From the NCBI RefSeq assembly GCF_030264295.1, contig NZ_CP127173.1, positions 9,679,501-9,743,500 on the forward strand: a stretch of DNA of 64,000 nucleotides, read 5' to 3'. The notes beneath the pieces were generated by a model that worked only from the letters and a program-made list of their open reading frames with translations, was not told the origin of the DNA and made no database searches. Positions 49,624 to 57,413 of the stretch are shown here, piece after piece. Source of the DNA: Amycolatopsis nalaikhensis. GTDB lineage: Bacteria > Actinomycetota > Actinomycetes > Mycobacteriales > Pseudonocardiaceae. Position numbers and translations under genes: made by a program. Numbering within the stretch: position 1 is the first letter of the stretch; the number at the start of each line of letters is the position of its first letter.

Positions 49624-51036
49624 GTGAAGCCCGACTCGAGCCGGTTCACCGAAGGTCTCCTCCCCCAGCTGCCGGCCATGGCCCGCCGCGTGAACACCCC
49701 GCTGCCGTACGTGACAGCCGGGTTGCGCCGGTTCCTGCTCACCGAAGCCGGCAGCGCCGTCCTGCTCCTCGCCGCCACGGTGGTGGCGCTCGTGTGGGCG
49801 AACGCGGCGGGGGCGAGCTACGACGCCTTCTGGGGTGTCCAGGCGGGCGTGGAGGCCGGCGGCGCGCACTTCACGCTGGATCTGCGCGGCTGGGTGAACG
49901 ACGTGGCCATGGTCGTGTTCTTCGCCGTAGTGGGCTTGGAGATCAGCCGTGAGGTGTCCGTCGGCGAGCTCCACGACCTGCGCTCGATCGTCGTCCCGGC
50001 CTGCGGCGCGCTCGGCGGGCTGGCCATGCCCGCGATCATCTACTTCGCCTTCGCCGGTTCCGGCCCGGCCGCCGCGGGCTGGGGCATCCCGATGTCGAGC
50101 GACACCGCGTTCCTGATCGGCGTGCTGGCGCTGTTCGGGCCCCGCTGCCCCGACCAGCTGCGGCTCTTCCTGCTCACGCTCGCGATCGGCGACGACATCG
50201 GGGCGATCGCGGTGATGGCCGTGTTCTACACGCACCACGTGTCCGTCGCGGCGCTCGCCGCGGCGGCGGGGCTGGTCCTGGCGCTGCTCGCCCTGCGGGT
50301 GCTGGGCGTGTGGCGGCTGACGCCGTACCTGGTCGTCGGCGCCGGGCTGTGGGTGGCGGTCGACGCGTCCGGCGTCCACCCGACCCTGGCCGGCGTGCTG
50401 ATCGGCCTGCTCGTGCCGGCGGGCGAGGTCGACCGGCACGCCCGCGAGCGCCTCCGTCTCTACGGGCGGGCGGTGATCGAGCGCGCGGACTCGACGCGGG
50501 TGCGGCTCGCCACCACCGCGATGAAAGCGACGCTTTCGGCGAACGAGCGTCTGCAGGCGATCCTGCACCCGATCAGCGCCTTCGCGATCATCCCCGCGTT
50601 CGGCCTGGCCAACGCCGGGGTGCACCTCGACGGTGCCGCCTTGCGGTCGGCGATGTCCTCCCCCGTCACCCTCGGCGTCGCCGTCGGCCTGGTCGCCGGC
50701 AACACCCTCGGCATCTCCCTGGGCGCGGGGATCGCGCTCCGGACCGGGATCGCGACCCTGCCCGGCCGCGTCCGCTACAGCCACCTCGTCGGCGGCGCGA
50801 TGCTGGCCGGAATCGGTTTCACGATCGCGTTGTTCATCACCGATCTCGCGTTCGCCGACCCCGCGCTGCAGCAGCAGGCCAAGGTCGGCGTCCTCGGTGG
50901 GTCCCTCTGCGCGGCGGTACTGGGGTCCGTTGTCCTGCGGTTCCTCGGCGAGCGCCTCCCGCTGTGCTCCTTCGACGAGCAGTTCGCGCTCCCGGCGCTG
51001 CCCGAAGGCCCGTGGCTGGATCCCAGCTTGGCCTAG
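49624..51036 (+). CDS. nhaA: Na+/H+ antiporter NhaA
   Basis: A 470-residue NhaA with the family start FLLTEAGSAVLLLAATVVALVWANA, VFFAVVGLEISREVSVGEL near 98-116, SSDTAFLIGVLALFGPRCP near 158 and the ion-binding LAIGDDIGAIAV near 190 (the two Asp of the transport site). A polar C-terminal tail is present. It exports sodium in exchange for protons at high pH. GTG 49624 is the likely start; ATG 49678 is an alternative. Confidence 0.9.
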   Translation: MKPDSSRFTEGLLPQLPAMARRVNTPLPYVTAGLRRFLLTEAGSAVLLLAATVVALVWANAAGASYDAFWGVQAGVEAGGAHFTLDLRGWVNDVAMVVFFAVVGLEISREVSVGELHDLRSIVVPACGALGGLAMPAIIYFAFAGSGPAAAGWGIPMSSDTAFLIGVLALFGPRCPDQLRLFLLTLAIGDDIGAIAVMAVFYTHHVSVAALAAAAGLVLALLALRVLGVWRLTPYLVVGAGLWVAVDASGVHPTLAGVLIGLLVPAGEVDRHARERLRLYGRAVIERADSTRVRLATTAMKATLSANERLQAILHPISAFAIIPAFGLANAGVHLDGAALRSAMSSPVTLGVAVGLVAGNTLGISLGAGIALRTGIATLPGRVRYSHLVGGAMLAGIGFTIALFITDLAFADPALQQQAKVGVLGGSLCAAVLGSVVLRFLGERLPLCSFDEQFALPALPEGPWLDPSLA

Positions 51037-51092
51037 CGCCCGCATCGAAATCGGCCGGAGCCGTTCGGCGACCGCGGCCCGGCTCGTCAAAG

Positions 51093-51145
51093 GTCTTGAA
51101 TGAGTCATTCAGGTCTTCGGAGGTCCTGAATGACTCATTCAAGAC
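51093..51145. repeat. Intergenic inverted repeat
   Basis: Two perfect 21-base arms (51093-51113 and 51125-51145) flank an 11-base loop. Each arm itself contains the near-palindrome TGAATGAGTCATTCA. It lies after nhaA. It may be a terminator or a dispersed repeat; I recall similar elements in Amycolatopsis. Confidence 0.75.
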
Positions 51146-51238
51146 GTCGGCGCGGGACCCCGGCTGGCCATGCCGGACACCGGCGCCGACTTCGCTACGG
51201 GCACTGGCGGCATCGTGAGCAGCCATTATCGTTGACCC

Positions 51239-52648
51239 GTGAGCGACCGAGCGGCGCAGCGCCGACCCCGGACGGCGGGCCTCGACCTGCACCTGGGGCG
51301 GCTCGACGGGAACGTGCGGGCCAGCCTCACCGACGCGGTCCGCGACGCGATCCGCGCCGGCCGGCTCGCGCCCGGGACCAGGATGCCGTCGAGCCGCGCC
51401 TTGGCCGCCGACCTCCAGGTCGCCCGCAACACGGTGGTCCGGGTCTACTCCGAACTCATCAACGAGGGCTGGCTCACCGGGCTGCAGGGGTCCGGCACGA
51501 AGGTTTCGGACCGGGTGGCCGAATTCGTCGAGGACCAACCGCGGCCCGCCGACACCCGCTCGCGGCCGGGGCACGATCTGCGGCCCGGGCATCCGGACCT
51601 GTCGTCGTTCCCCCGCGACGAGTGGATCCGCGCGGTCAAGAAGTCGATCGGCGCCGTGCCGTTCGAGGCGTTCGGTTACACGGATCCCCACGGCCGGGGC
51701 GAACTCCGCGACACGCTCGCCCGGTACCTCACGCGGGCCCGCGGGCTGCGCGCGCACGCCGGCAACGTCGTCGTGTGCAGTGGTGCCGCGGAGGGCGTGC
51801 GGCTCGTCGCGGCCGCGCTCGCGGCGGCCGGGGTGACGCGGGTGGCGGTCGAGGAGTTCGGCCTGCCGACCCAGCACCGCACGTTGGCCGACGCCGGGCT
51901 CGAAACCGTGCCCCTGGCCGTCGACGCAGACGGCGTCGACCCGTCCGTGCTGGACGGATTACCGGCGGTCGGTGCCGTTCTCCTCACCCCTTCGCACCAG
52001 TTCCCGCTGGGTGTCGCGCTGCGCTACGACCGGCGGGCGGCGATCGTCGAGTGGGCTCGCCGGCGCGGCGCGCTGATCGTCGAAGACGACTACGACGGCG
52101 AGTTCCGCTACGACCGGTCGCCGGTCGGCGCGTTGCAGGGCCTCGACCGCGATCACGTGCTGTACCTGGGCACCGCGAGCAAGTCGCTCGCGCCGGGCCT
52201 GCGCCTCGGCTGGCTCGTGGTGCCGGACCGGCTCGTCGACGCGATCGTCGCCCAGAAGGGGGAAACCGAGGAAACCGTCGGGTTCGTGAACCAGCTGGCG
52301 ATGACCGAGTTCGTGGAGTCGGGCGCCTACGACCGGCACATCCGGGCGATGCGCGCGCAGTACCGCCGCCGGCGCCGGCACCTGGTCGAAACGCTCGCCC
52401 GGCAGGCGCCGGACGTGCGGGTGGCGGGAACGGCCGCCGGTTTGCACGTGCTGCTCGAACAGCCCGGGCGCTCGGGCAGCGAACTCGTGCGCCGGATCGC
52501 CGCCGAGCAGCTGACGGTCGAACCCCTGGACTTCTTCCGGCACCCCGGCGCCGCCTCGGACCGCGACGGCGCGGTGATCGGGTTCGCGGCACCGTCGCCG
52601 AGCGGGTGGTCGGGCGTGCTCGAATCGCTGGTTCGCGCGCTCGCGTGA
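51239..52648 (+). CDS. MocR-type (GntR + aminotransferase) regulator
   Basis: A 469-residue fusion. The GntR winged helix is at about 10-85 (LTDAVRDAIRAGRLAPGTRMPSSRALAADL), followed by a class I aminotransferase-like domain with VVCSGAAEGVRLVA near 180, IVEDDYDGEFRYDR near 280 and the PLP lysine in YLGTASKSLAPGLRLGW near 308. MocR proteins use PLP to sense amino compounds. GTG 51239 has no ribosome site, so it may be leaderless. The next gene, an MDR, follows in the same direction after 125 bases. Confidence 0.9.
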   Translation: MSDRAAQRRPRTAGLDLHLGRLDGNVRASLTDAVRDAIRAGRLAPGTRMPSSRALAADLQVARNTVVRVYSELINEGWLTGLQGSGTKVSDRVAEFVEDQPRPADTRSRPGHDLRPGHPDLSSFPRDEWIRAVKKSIGAVPFEAFGYTDPHGRGELRDTLARYLTRARGLRAHAGNVVVCSGAAEGVRLVAAALAAAGVTRVAVEEFGLPTQHRTLADAGLETVPLAVDADGVDPSVLDGLPAVGAVLLTPSHQFPLGVALRYDRRAAIVEWARRRGALIVEDDYDGEFRYDRSPVGALQGLDRDHVLYLGTASKSLAPGLRLGWLVVPDRLVDAIVAQKGETEETVGFVNQLAMTEFVESGAYDRHIRAMRAQYRRRRRHLVETLARQAPDVRVAGTAAGLHVLLEQPGRSGSELVRRIAAEQLTVEPLDFFRHPGAASDRDGAVIGFAAPSPSGWSGVLESLVRALA

Positions 52649-52773
52649 GCCGAGTGGTCCCCGCTCGCGCGTCCCAAGTGGACCCAGGTGCGGGGCCGGA
52701 CCGGAGCTAGCCTCGCGGACAGGCCGGCGAACGCCCGCGGCCACCCGTTGCCCGCTCACCACGAGGACTCAGC

Positions 52774-53694
52774 ATGAAAGCGATCATCGTCAAGGACCCC
52801 GCCGCCGGGGTCGAAGGGTTGACCCTCACCGACCGCCCGGCCCCGCACGCCGCGGAGAACGACGTCATCGTGCGGGTGCACGCGGCCGGCTTCACCCCCG
52901 GCGAGCTGGAGTGGCCGGGCACCTGGACCGACCGGGCGGGCCGCGACCGGACCCCGAGCGTGCCCGGGCACGAGCTGTCGGGGGTCGTGACCGAGCTCGG
53001 CTACGGCACGACCGGGCTCACGGTCGGGCAGCGCGTGTTCGGGCTCGCGGACTGGACCCGCGACGGCTCGCTCGCCGAGTTCACCGCCGTCGAGGCGCGC
53101 AACCTCGCGCCGCTGCCGTCCGACGTCGACCACGCCGTGGGCGCCGCGTTGCCGATCTCCGGGCTGACGGCGTGGCAGGCGTTGTTCGACCACGGCCGCC
53201 TCCAGGCGGGCCAGACGGTCCTGATCCACGGCGCGGCGGGCGGCGTCGGCTCGATCGCGGTGCAGCTGGCGAAGCGAGCGGGTGCGACGGTGGTCGGCAC
53301 GGGCCGCGCCCACCACCGCGAGGTCGCCCTCGACCTGGGTGCGGACGCGTTCGTCGACCTGGAGAACGAGAAGCTGGAGGACGTCGGCGAAGTCGACGTG
53401 GTCCTCGACGTGTTCGGCGAGGAGATCGGCGTGCGGTCGGCGGGCCTGGTGCGCGCGGGTGGCACGCTGGTCACCATCGCAGCCCCACCGGAGTTCGAGC
53501 CGCGGTACGGGCGGTCGGTGTTCTTCGTGGTGGAACCGGACCGGGCTCGCTTGGCCCAGCTGGTGGCGCTCGTGCGCGAAGGCAGTCTGCGTGTGCTGGT
53601 CGGGTCGCGCCATTCGCTGTCCGAGGCACCGAAGGCGTTCAGCACCGGACGGCAAGGCGGCGGGAAGCCGATCGTGGTGGTCGACGAGTCCTAG
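52774..53694 (+). CDS. Zinc-binding-type quinone oxidoreductase, MDR paralogue C
   Basis: A 306-residue MDR enzyme of the same subgroup as those at 14407 and 43401: MKAIIVKDPAAG start, VPGHELSGVV, VFGLADWTRDGSLAEF, HGAAGGVGSIAVQLA near 150. It differs most at the C-terminus (SLSEAPKAFSTGRQGGGKPIVVV). ATG 52774 follows GAGGA. No TGGAC palindrome lies upstream, so it is probably controlled otherwise, perhaps by the MocR protein. Confidence 0.87.
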   Translation: MKAIIVKDPAAGVEGLTLTDRPAPHAAENDVIVRVHAAGFTPGELEWPGTWTDRAGRDRTPSVPGHELSGVVTELGYGTTGLTVGQRVFGLADWTRDGSLAEFTAVEARNLAPLPSDVDHAVGAALPISGLTAWQALFDHGRLQAGQTVLIHGAAGGVGSIAVQLAKRAGATVVGTGRAHHREVALDLGADAFVDLENEKLEDVGEVDVVLDVFGEEIGVRSAGLVRAGGTLVTIAAPPEFEPRYGRSVFFVVEPDRARLAQLVALVREGSLRVLVGSRHSLSEAPKAFSTGRQGGGKPIVVVDES

Positions 53695-53862
53695 GCACCG
53701 CGGCCATGCCGGCGCAGCAGGGCGGTCGCGAGGGTCGCCCTGACCCGTTCGTGCTGCGCCGGCTCGGCGGCCGGGTGGCCGGGCGCCGGGACCCCGGCTG
53801 GCAGGTCGCCCACCACCGCGGACAACCCGGCCAGCCGTGCCGGTCGGTTCCGCCGCATCCGG

Positions 53863-54321
53863 TCAGGCGGTGCGCTTCATCGGTGCCAAGGCACGCCGGT
53901 CCGCTTCTTCCGCGGCCGCCGTGTGCCGTCGGGCCGCCGCTTCGTCGCCCGCCGCGCTCGCCGACTGGGCCGCCGCTCGCTCGTGGTGGGCCTCCGCCCG
54001 GCGGATCGCCGCGAACGACTCCTCCACCAGCCGCGTCCACTGTGGAGTGTGACGCGGGTACTGCCGGGCTTCGCCACGGGATTCGGCGGCCGCCGCCAGT
54101 TCCTGGTACGCCATCGCGTGGCACGAGGCCACTTCCGCGAGCACGCGCTGGGTCTTGGCCCGGTACAGACCATCGGCTTCGGTGCCGGTCTCCAGTTCGA
54201 CCGCCAGGCAGCGGTGCGCCGCCGCGGCTTCCCAGACCCGTTCCGCGTCCAGACGCAGCCGGCGGACCTCCGGGAGCACCCAGGTCTCGGCGGTCTCCGG
54301 CACCGCTACGTCCGTCGTCAT
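53863..54321 (-). CDS. Hypothetical alanine-rich helical protein
   Basis: A 152-residue protein, almost wholly predicted helix, rich in Ala, Glu and Arg (VLAEVASCHAMAYQELAAAA, AAAQSASAAGDEAAARRHTA). It may form a coiled coil or helical bundle. No recognised family. ATG 54321 has GGAAGG upstream at long spacing. Confidence 0.65.
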   Translation of the reverse strand: MTTDVAVPETAETWVLPEVRRLRLDAERVWEAAAAHRCLAVELETGTEADGLYRAKTQRVLAEVASCHAMAYQELAAAAESRGEARQYPRHTPQWTRLVEESFAAIRRAEAHHERAAAQSASAAGDEAAARRHTAAAEEADRRALAPMKRTA

Positions 54322-54396
54322 GGCGTGGTCACCTTCCTTCTTCCTCGCTCGGGTTCACCCTGACACGGAACGAAGGGGTTTCATCTGACGACTGCC

Positions 54397-54855
54397 TTAC
54401 GATCGCGGCCGCAGCCCGACCAGGGGCAGCTGCCGCGCCATCCGGCGGCGGGCGAGATCGCTGCCGTCGTAGCGCCACCCCAGCAGCTTGCCCAGCGCGA
54501 ACCGCACCACCGGCCCGGCCAGGCGGTTGCGGTGTTCGTACCCGGCGATGACCGCGACCGCCTCGTCTTCGCCGAGAACGCGGTGTTCGGCCGGGAACCG
54601 GCGCCTGCCGACGACCACCTCGACCGGCGGCCGGGCCTGGATGTTGCGGAACCAGTCCGCGCCCGCGCCGAGCCCGGCCACGACGACGTATTCCTCGCCG
54701 TGCACGCCGACGACTTCGAGCACCGTGCGGTACTCCCGCCCGGACCGCCGCCCGAGGTGGGTCAGGCACAGGAAGCGACGGCCGAGCAGCCACCCGAAAC
54801 CCTTGTCGTACAACCGGACCGGCGCGCGGAAGACGAACCTCGCGACCCGGTTCAC
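54397..54855 (-). CDS. Nitroreductase/quinone reductase family protein (Ddn-like, F420 type)
   Basis: A 152-residue protein of the split-barrel F420-dependent family. LCLTHLGRRSGREYRTVLEV near 28-47 and GADWFRNIQARPPVEVVVG near 67-85 are the usual marks. Such proteins reduce quinones or nitro compounds with F420H2. GTG 54855 overlaps the monooxygenase stop by four bases. Confidence 0.85.
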   Translation of the reverse strand: MNRVARFVFRAPVRLYDKGFGWLLGRRFLCLTHLGRRSGREYRTVLEVVGVHGEEYVVVAGLGAGADWFRNIQARPPVEVVVGRRRFPAEHRVLGEDEAVAVIAGYEHRNRLAGPVVRFALGKLLGWRYDGSDLARRRMARQLPLVGLRPRS

Positions 54856-56045
54856 CGCGCCGCCCCGGCTCCGGCGCGGCGGAGGTTCGTGACCACCGCG
54901 GTCGACTTGCCCGCCAGCACCGCGGCGACGTAGCGGTCCAGGACCGGCAAGCGGGCCAGCCGCAGAGCCGCCCGCCGGATCCACAACTGCGGCGGGTTCG
55001 CGGGCAGGAACCAGCGGGCGCTCCGGCGGGCCACTCGCTGTTTCTCTTCGACCACCGGCCGCATCAGCCGCTCGTAAGCGGTGAACGCCTCCCCCGACGA
55101 CGCCGCCCGGACCAACTGCTCGCCGAGCACGAAGGCGCCGGCGATGCCGAGGGACGCGCCTTGCCCGGCGATCAGCGAAACCGCGCAACACGCGTCACCG
55201 GCGAGCACGACCCGGCCGCGGCTCCAGGCGGGCATGTCGACCTGGACGACCTCGTCGTAGTACACGGACTCGCCCGGCGGGCACAGCCGCAACACGCGCG
55301 GCACGAGCCAGCCCAGCGAGCCGTACTCCGCCCGCAACGCCGCCCGGGGGTCTTCGGGCAGCCGCGGGTCCGCGGTGCGGTGGACGGCGAAGACCGCCAC
55401 CCGGCCGTCGCGCAGCCCGTACAGGCCCAGCTGGCGGCCGATGCTGTCGGTGAGGCAGAACCGGTCACCGACCGCCGCCTGGATCTCGGGGTCGGCGAAC
55501 ACGAAGGCCGCCGTGTGGAACCCGAGGTAGCGCACGTAATTCTCGTCTCCGCCGAACACCAGCCGCCGGACGGCGGAGTGGATGCCATCGGCGCCCACGA
55601 GCACGTCCGCCTCGACCACCTGATCCCCGGCGGTCACCCGGACCCGGTCGCCGAGGTCGTCGACCGCCGTCACCCCGGCGCCGAATCGCAAGTCCACAGT
55701 GGACGGCAGGTGCTCGCGCAGCGCCCGCTCGAGGTCGGGACGCATGATGCTGCACAGCCGGTCCCGCATCGTGCGGGCGAAGGTGGTGTACCGGATCGCC
55801 GCGCGACGGCGGCCCCGCCCGTCGAGCAGGCTCGCCTCGTCCACCCGGTAGGCCAGCTCCCGGATCCGGGGCAGCACGCCCAGCTCTTCGGCCGCGTCGA
55901 ACCCCGCCCCGAAGAAGTCGATCATGTACCCCTGTGCGCGCGGTGCCTTCGCCCGCTCCACCACGACGACCTCGACGCCGTCTCGCGCCAGCTTGTTCGC
56001 CAGCGCCAGGCCGGTGATCCCGGCCCCGCACACCACGACTTTCAC
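54852..56045 (-). CDS. FAD-dependent monooxygenase (PHBH-like)
   Basis: A 397-residue aromatic-hydroxylase-type flavoprotein. It has VVVCGAGITGLALANKLA at the start for FAD, ADVLVGADGIHSAVRR near 150 (DG motif), and VVLAGDACCAVSLIAGQGASLGI near 283 (GD motif, with CC in place of the usual AAH). No separate NADPH domain is seen. GTG 56045 overlaps the TetR stop. Gene order TetR-monooxygenase-Ddn suggests a regulated oxidation/reduction pathway for an aromatic or quinone compound. Confidence 0.87.
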   Translation of the reverse strand: MKVVVCGAGITGLALANKLARDGVEVVVVERAKAPRAQGYMIDFFGAGFDAAEELGVLPRIRELAYRVDEASLLDGRGRRRAAIRYTTFARTMRDRLCSIMRPDLERALREHLPSTVDLRFGAGVTAVDDLGDRVRVTAGDQVVEADVLVGADGIHSAVRRLVFGGDENYVRYLGFHTAAFVFADPEIQAAVGDRFCLTDSIGRQLGLYGLRDGRVAVFAVHRTADPRLPEDPRAALRAEYGSLGWLVPRVLRLCPPGESVYYDEVVQVDMPAWSRGRVVLAGDACCAVSLIAGQGASLGIAGAFVLGEQLVRAASSGEAFTAYERLMRPVVEEKQRVARRSARWFLPANPPQLWIRRAALRLARLPVLDRYVAAVLAGKSTAVVTNLRRAGAGAAR

Positions 56046-56623
56046 CGTTCCGCTTCCTTTCGCCTCGACACGAGCCGCCGCAGGACGCCGGCCACTCCGG
56101 CCGATGTGGCGCCGGGAGCCACCGCGCGGTGCATGAGCACCCCGTCGATCGCGGCGCCGAGCACGGCCGCCGTGCCGTCGGGATCCGCGACGTCGAATCG
56201 CCGCAGACGCTCGCCGATCTCGCGCCACAGGCCCTCGAGGACAGCCGCGATGCCGGCCCGCAGCGCCTCGTCCCGGGTCGCGGCCAGATAGCCCTCGACG
56301 AACAGCAGCGACAGGGGATCCGTGCCGGTGTACTGCTCCACCGCCGCCACCAGCGCGTCGACGACTTCCTCCGCGGTTCCCGCCGCCGCGAGCACGGGGC
56401 CGACCTCGGCCGACACCGCCCGCATCGCCCCCAGCACCGCTTCCCGCAGCACGGCCTGCACCGACGCGAAGTGGTAGTGCACCACGCTCGGCGTGACCCC
56501 GGCCCGCTCGGCCAGCACCCGGGTGCTCACCGCCGTCCACCCGCGTTCCGGGATCAGCTCGACCGCGGCGGCGAGCAGCCGTCGCCGGACACCTTCACCC
56601 CGGGCAGCGGACGGAGACCGCAT
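56042..56623 (-). CDS. TetR/AcrR-family regulator (different subgroup)
   Basis: A 193-residue TetR protein with helix-turn-helix VSTRVLAERAGVTPSVVHYHF near 33-53 and no GCxxGSL motif, so it belongs to another branch from the six at 13-36 kb. ATG 56623 is preceded by GGAGG. It is coupled to the monooxygenase and probably controls it. Confidence 0.87.
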   Translation of the reverse strand: MRSPSAARGEGVRRRLLAAAVELIPERGWTAVSTRVLAERAGVTPSVVHYHFASVQAVLREAVLGAMRAVSAEVGPVLAAAGTAEEVVDALVAAVEQYTGTDPLSLLFVEGYLAATRDEALRAGIAAVLEGLWREIGERLRRFDVADPDGTAAVLGAAIDGVLMHRAVAPGATSAGVAGVLRRLVSRRKEAER

Positions 56624-56689
56624 CACACCTCCATCAGGGCGATCGCCCTGAACGTTCGTCCTGAACTCGTGCGGTCAGGCTAGCACAAC

Positions 56690-56706
56690 TATTGCTATGT
56701 GCAACA
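56690..56706. promoter_or_regulatory. TGTTGC-type operator, site A
   Basis: TATTGCTATGTGCAACA, a variant of TGTTGCATTATGCAACA, 26 bases before the response regulator and 66 bases before the divergent TetR gene. Confidence 0.6.
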
Positions 56707-56732
56707 ATTTGCCTGCTGCTAGGATCCGGAAG

Positions 56733-57413
56733 ATGCCGACGCGTGTGCTCCTCGTCGAAGACGACGCGATGATCAGCGAAGCCCTCAGCCTCGCCTTGGC
56801 AGACGAGGACTTCGCCGTGACGACGGCGGCCACCGGCGAAGACGGCTTGGAGCTGCTGGAATCCACCGGCGTCGACGTCGTGCTGCTCGACCTGATGCTG
56901 CCCGGCATCGACGGGCTCACCGTGTGCCGCGCCGTGCGCGAACGCGGCGACCTGCCGATCATCGTGATCACCGCGCGCACCGACACCCAGGACGTCATCG
57001 CGGGTCTCGAGGCGGGCGCCGACGACTACGTCACCAAGCCGCTGGTGGCGGGCGAGCTCGCCGCCCGCATCCGCGCCCTGCTCCGCCGCGCGGCCCCGGA
57101 CCGGCCGGTCCGGCTCACCGTCGGCGGCCTCGAAATCCGGCCGGACGAGGAAGCCGTCCACCGCGACGGCGTCCCCGTGCACCTCACGCGGACCGAGTTC
57201 CGGCTGCTGGCCGAGCTCGCCGCGGCCGACGGCAAGGTGGTCACCCGGGAGCAGCTGCTGCACCGCGTGTGGGGCCACGACTACTTCGGCGACACGCGGC
57301 TGCTCGACGTCCACATCAGACGGCTGCGCCGCAAGGTCGAACCCGACCCCGACACGCCGAGCCTGGTCCTGACCGTGCGCGGCAGCGGCTACCGCATCGC
57401 CCCGGAACCGTGA
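56733..57413 (+). CDS. OmpR-family response regulator
   Basis: A 226-residue regulator. The receiver (about 3-115) has LLVEDDAM acidic pocket, LLDLMLPGIDG with phospho-Asp near 51 and VTKPLVAGEL with the switch lysine. The winged helix (about 130-225) has LTRTEFRLLAELA and VDVHIRRLRRKVE-like LLDVHIRRLRRKVE. The gene end overlaps the histidine kinase start by four bases (GTGA). It resembles CseB/AfsQ1-type actinobacterial regulators of the envelope response. Confidence 0.92.
   Translation: MPTRVLLVEDDAMISEALSLALADEDFAVTTAATGEDGLELLESTGVDVVLLDLMLPGIDGLTVCRAVRERGDLPIIVITARTDTQDVIAGLEAGADDYVTKPLVAGELAARIRALLRRAAPDRPVRLTVGGLEIRPDEEAVHRDGVPVHLTRTEFRLLAELAAADGKVVTREQLLHRVWGHDYFGDTRLLDVHIRRLRRKVEPDPDTPSLVLTVRGSGYRIAPEP

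Noticed and set aside
52649..52773. GTCC and GGAC words before MDR paralogue C
   Set aside because: They do not form the TGGAC-N6-GTCCA arrangement; spacing and order differ, so no operator is called.
55692..55704. Palindrome GTCCACAGTGGAC
   Set aside because: It has the arms of the TGGAC operator in reversed order and a one-base centre, and lies inside the monooxygenase coding sequence. CCACAGTGG-like words recur by chance in this genome, so I do not count it with the operator set.
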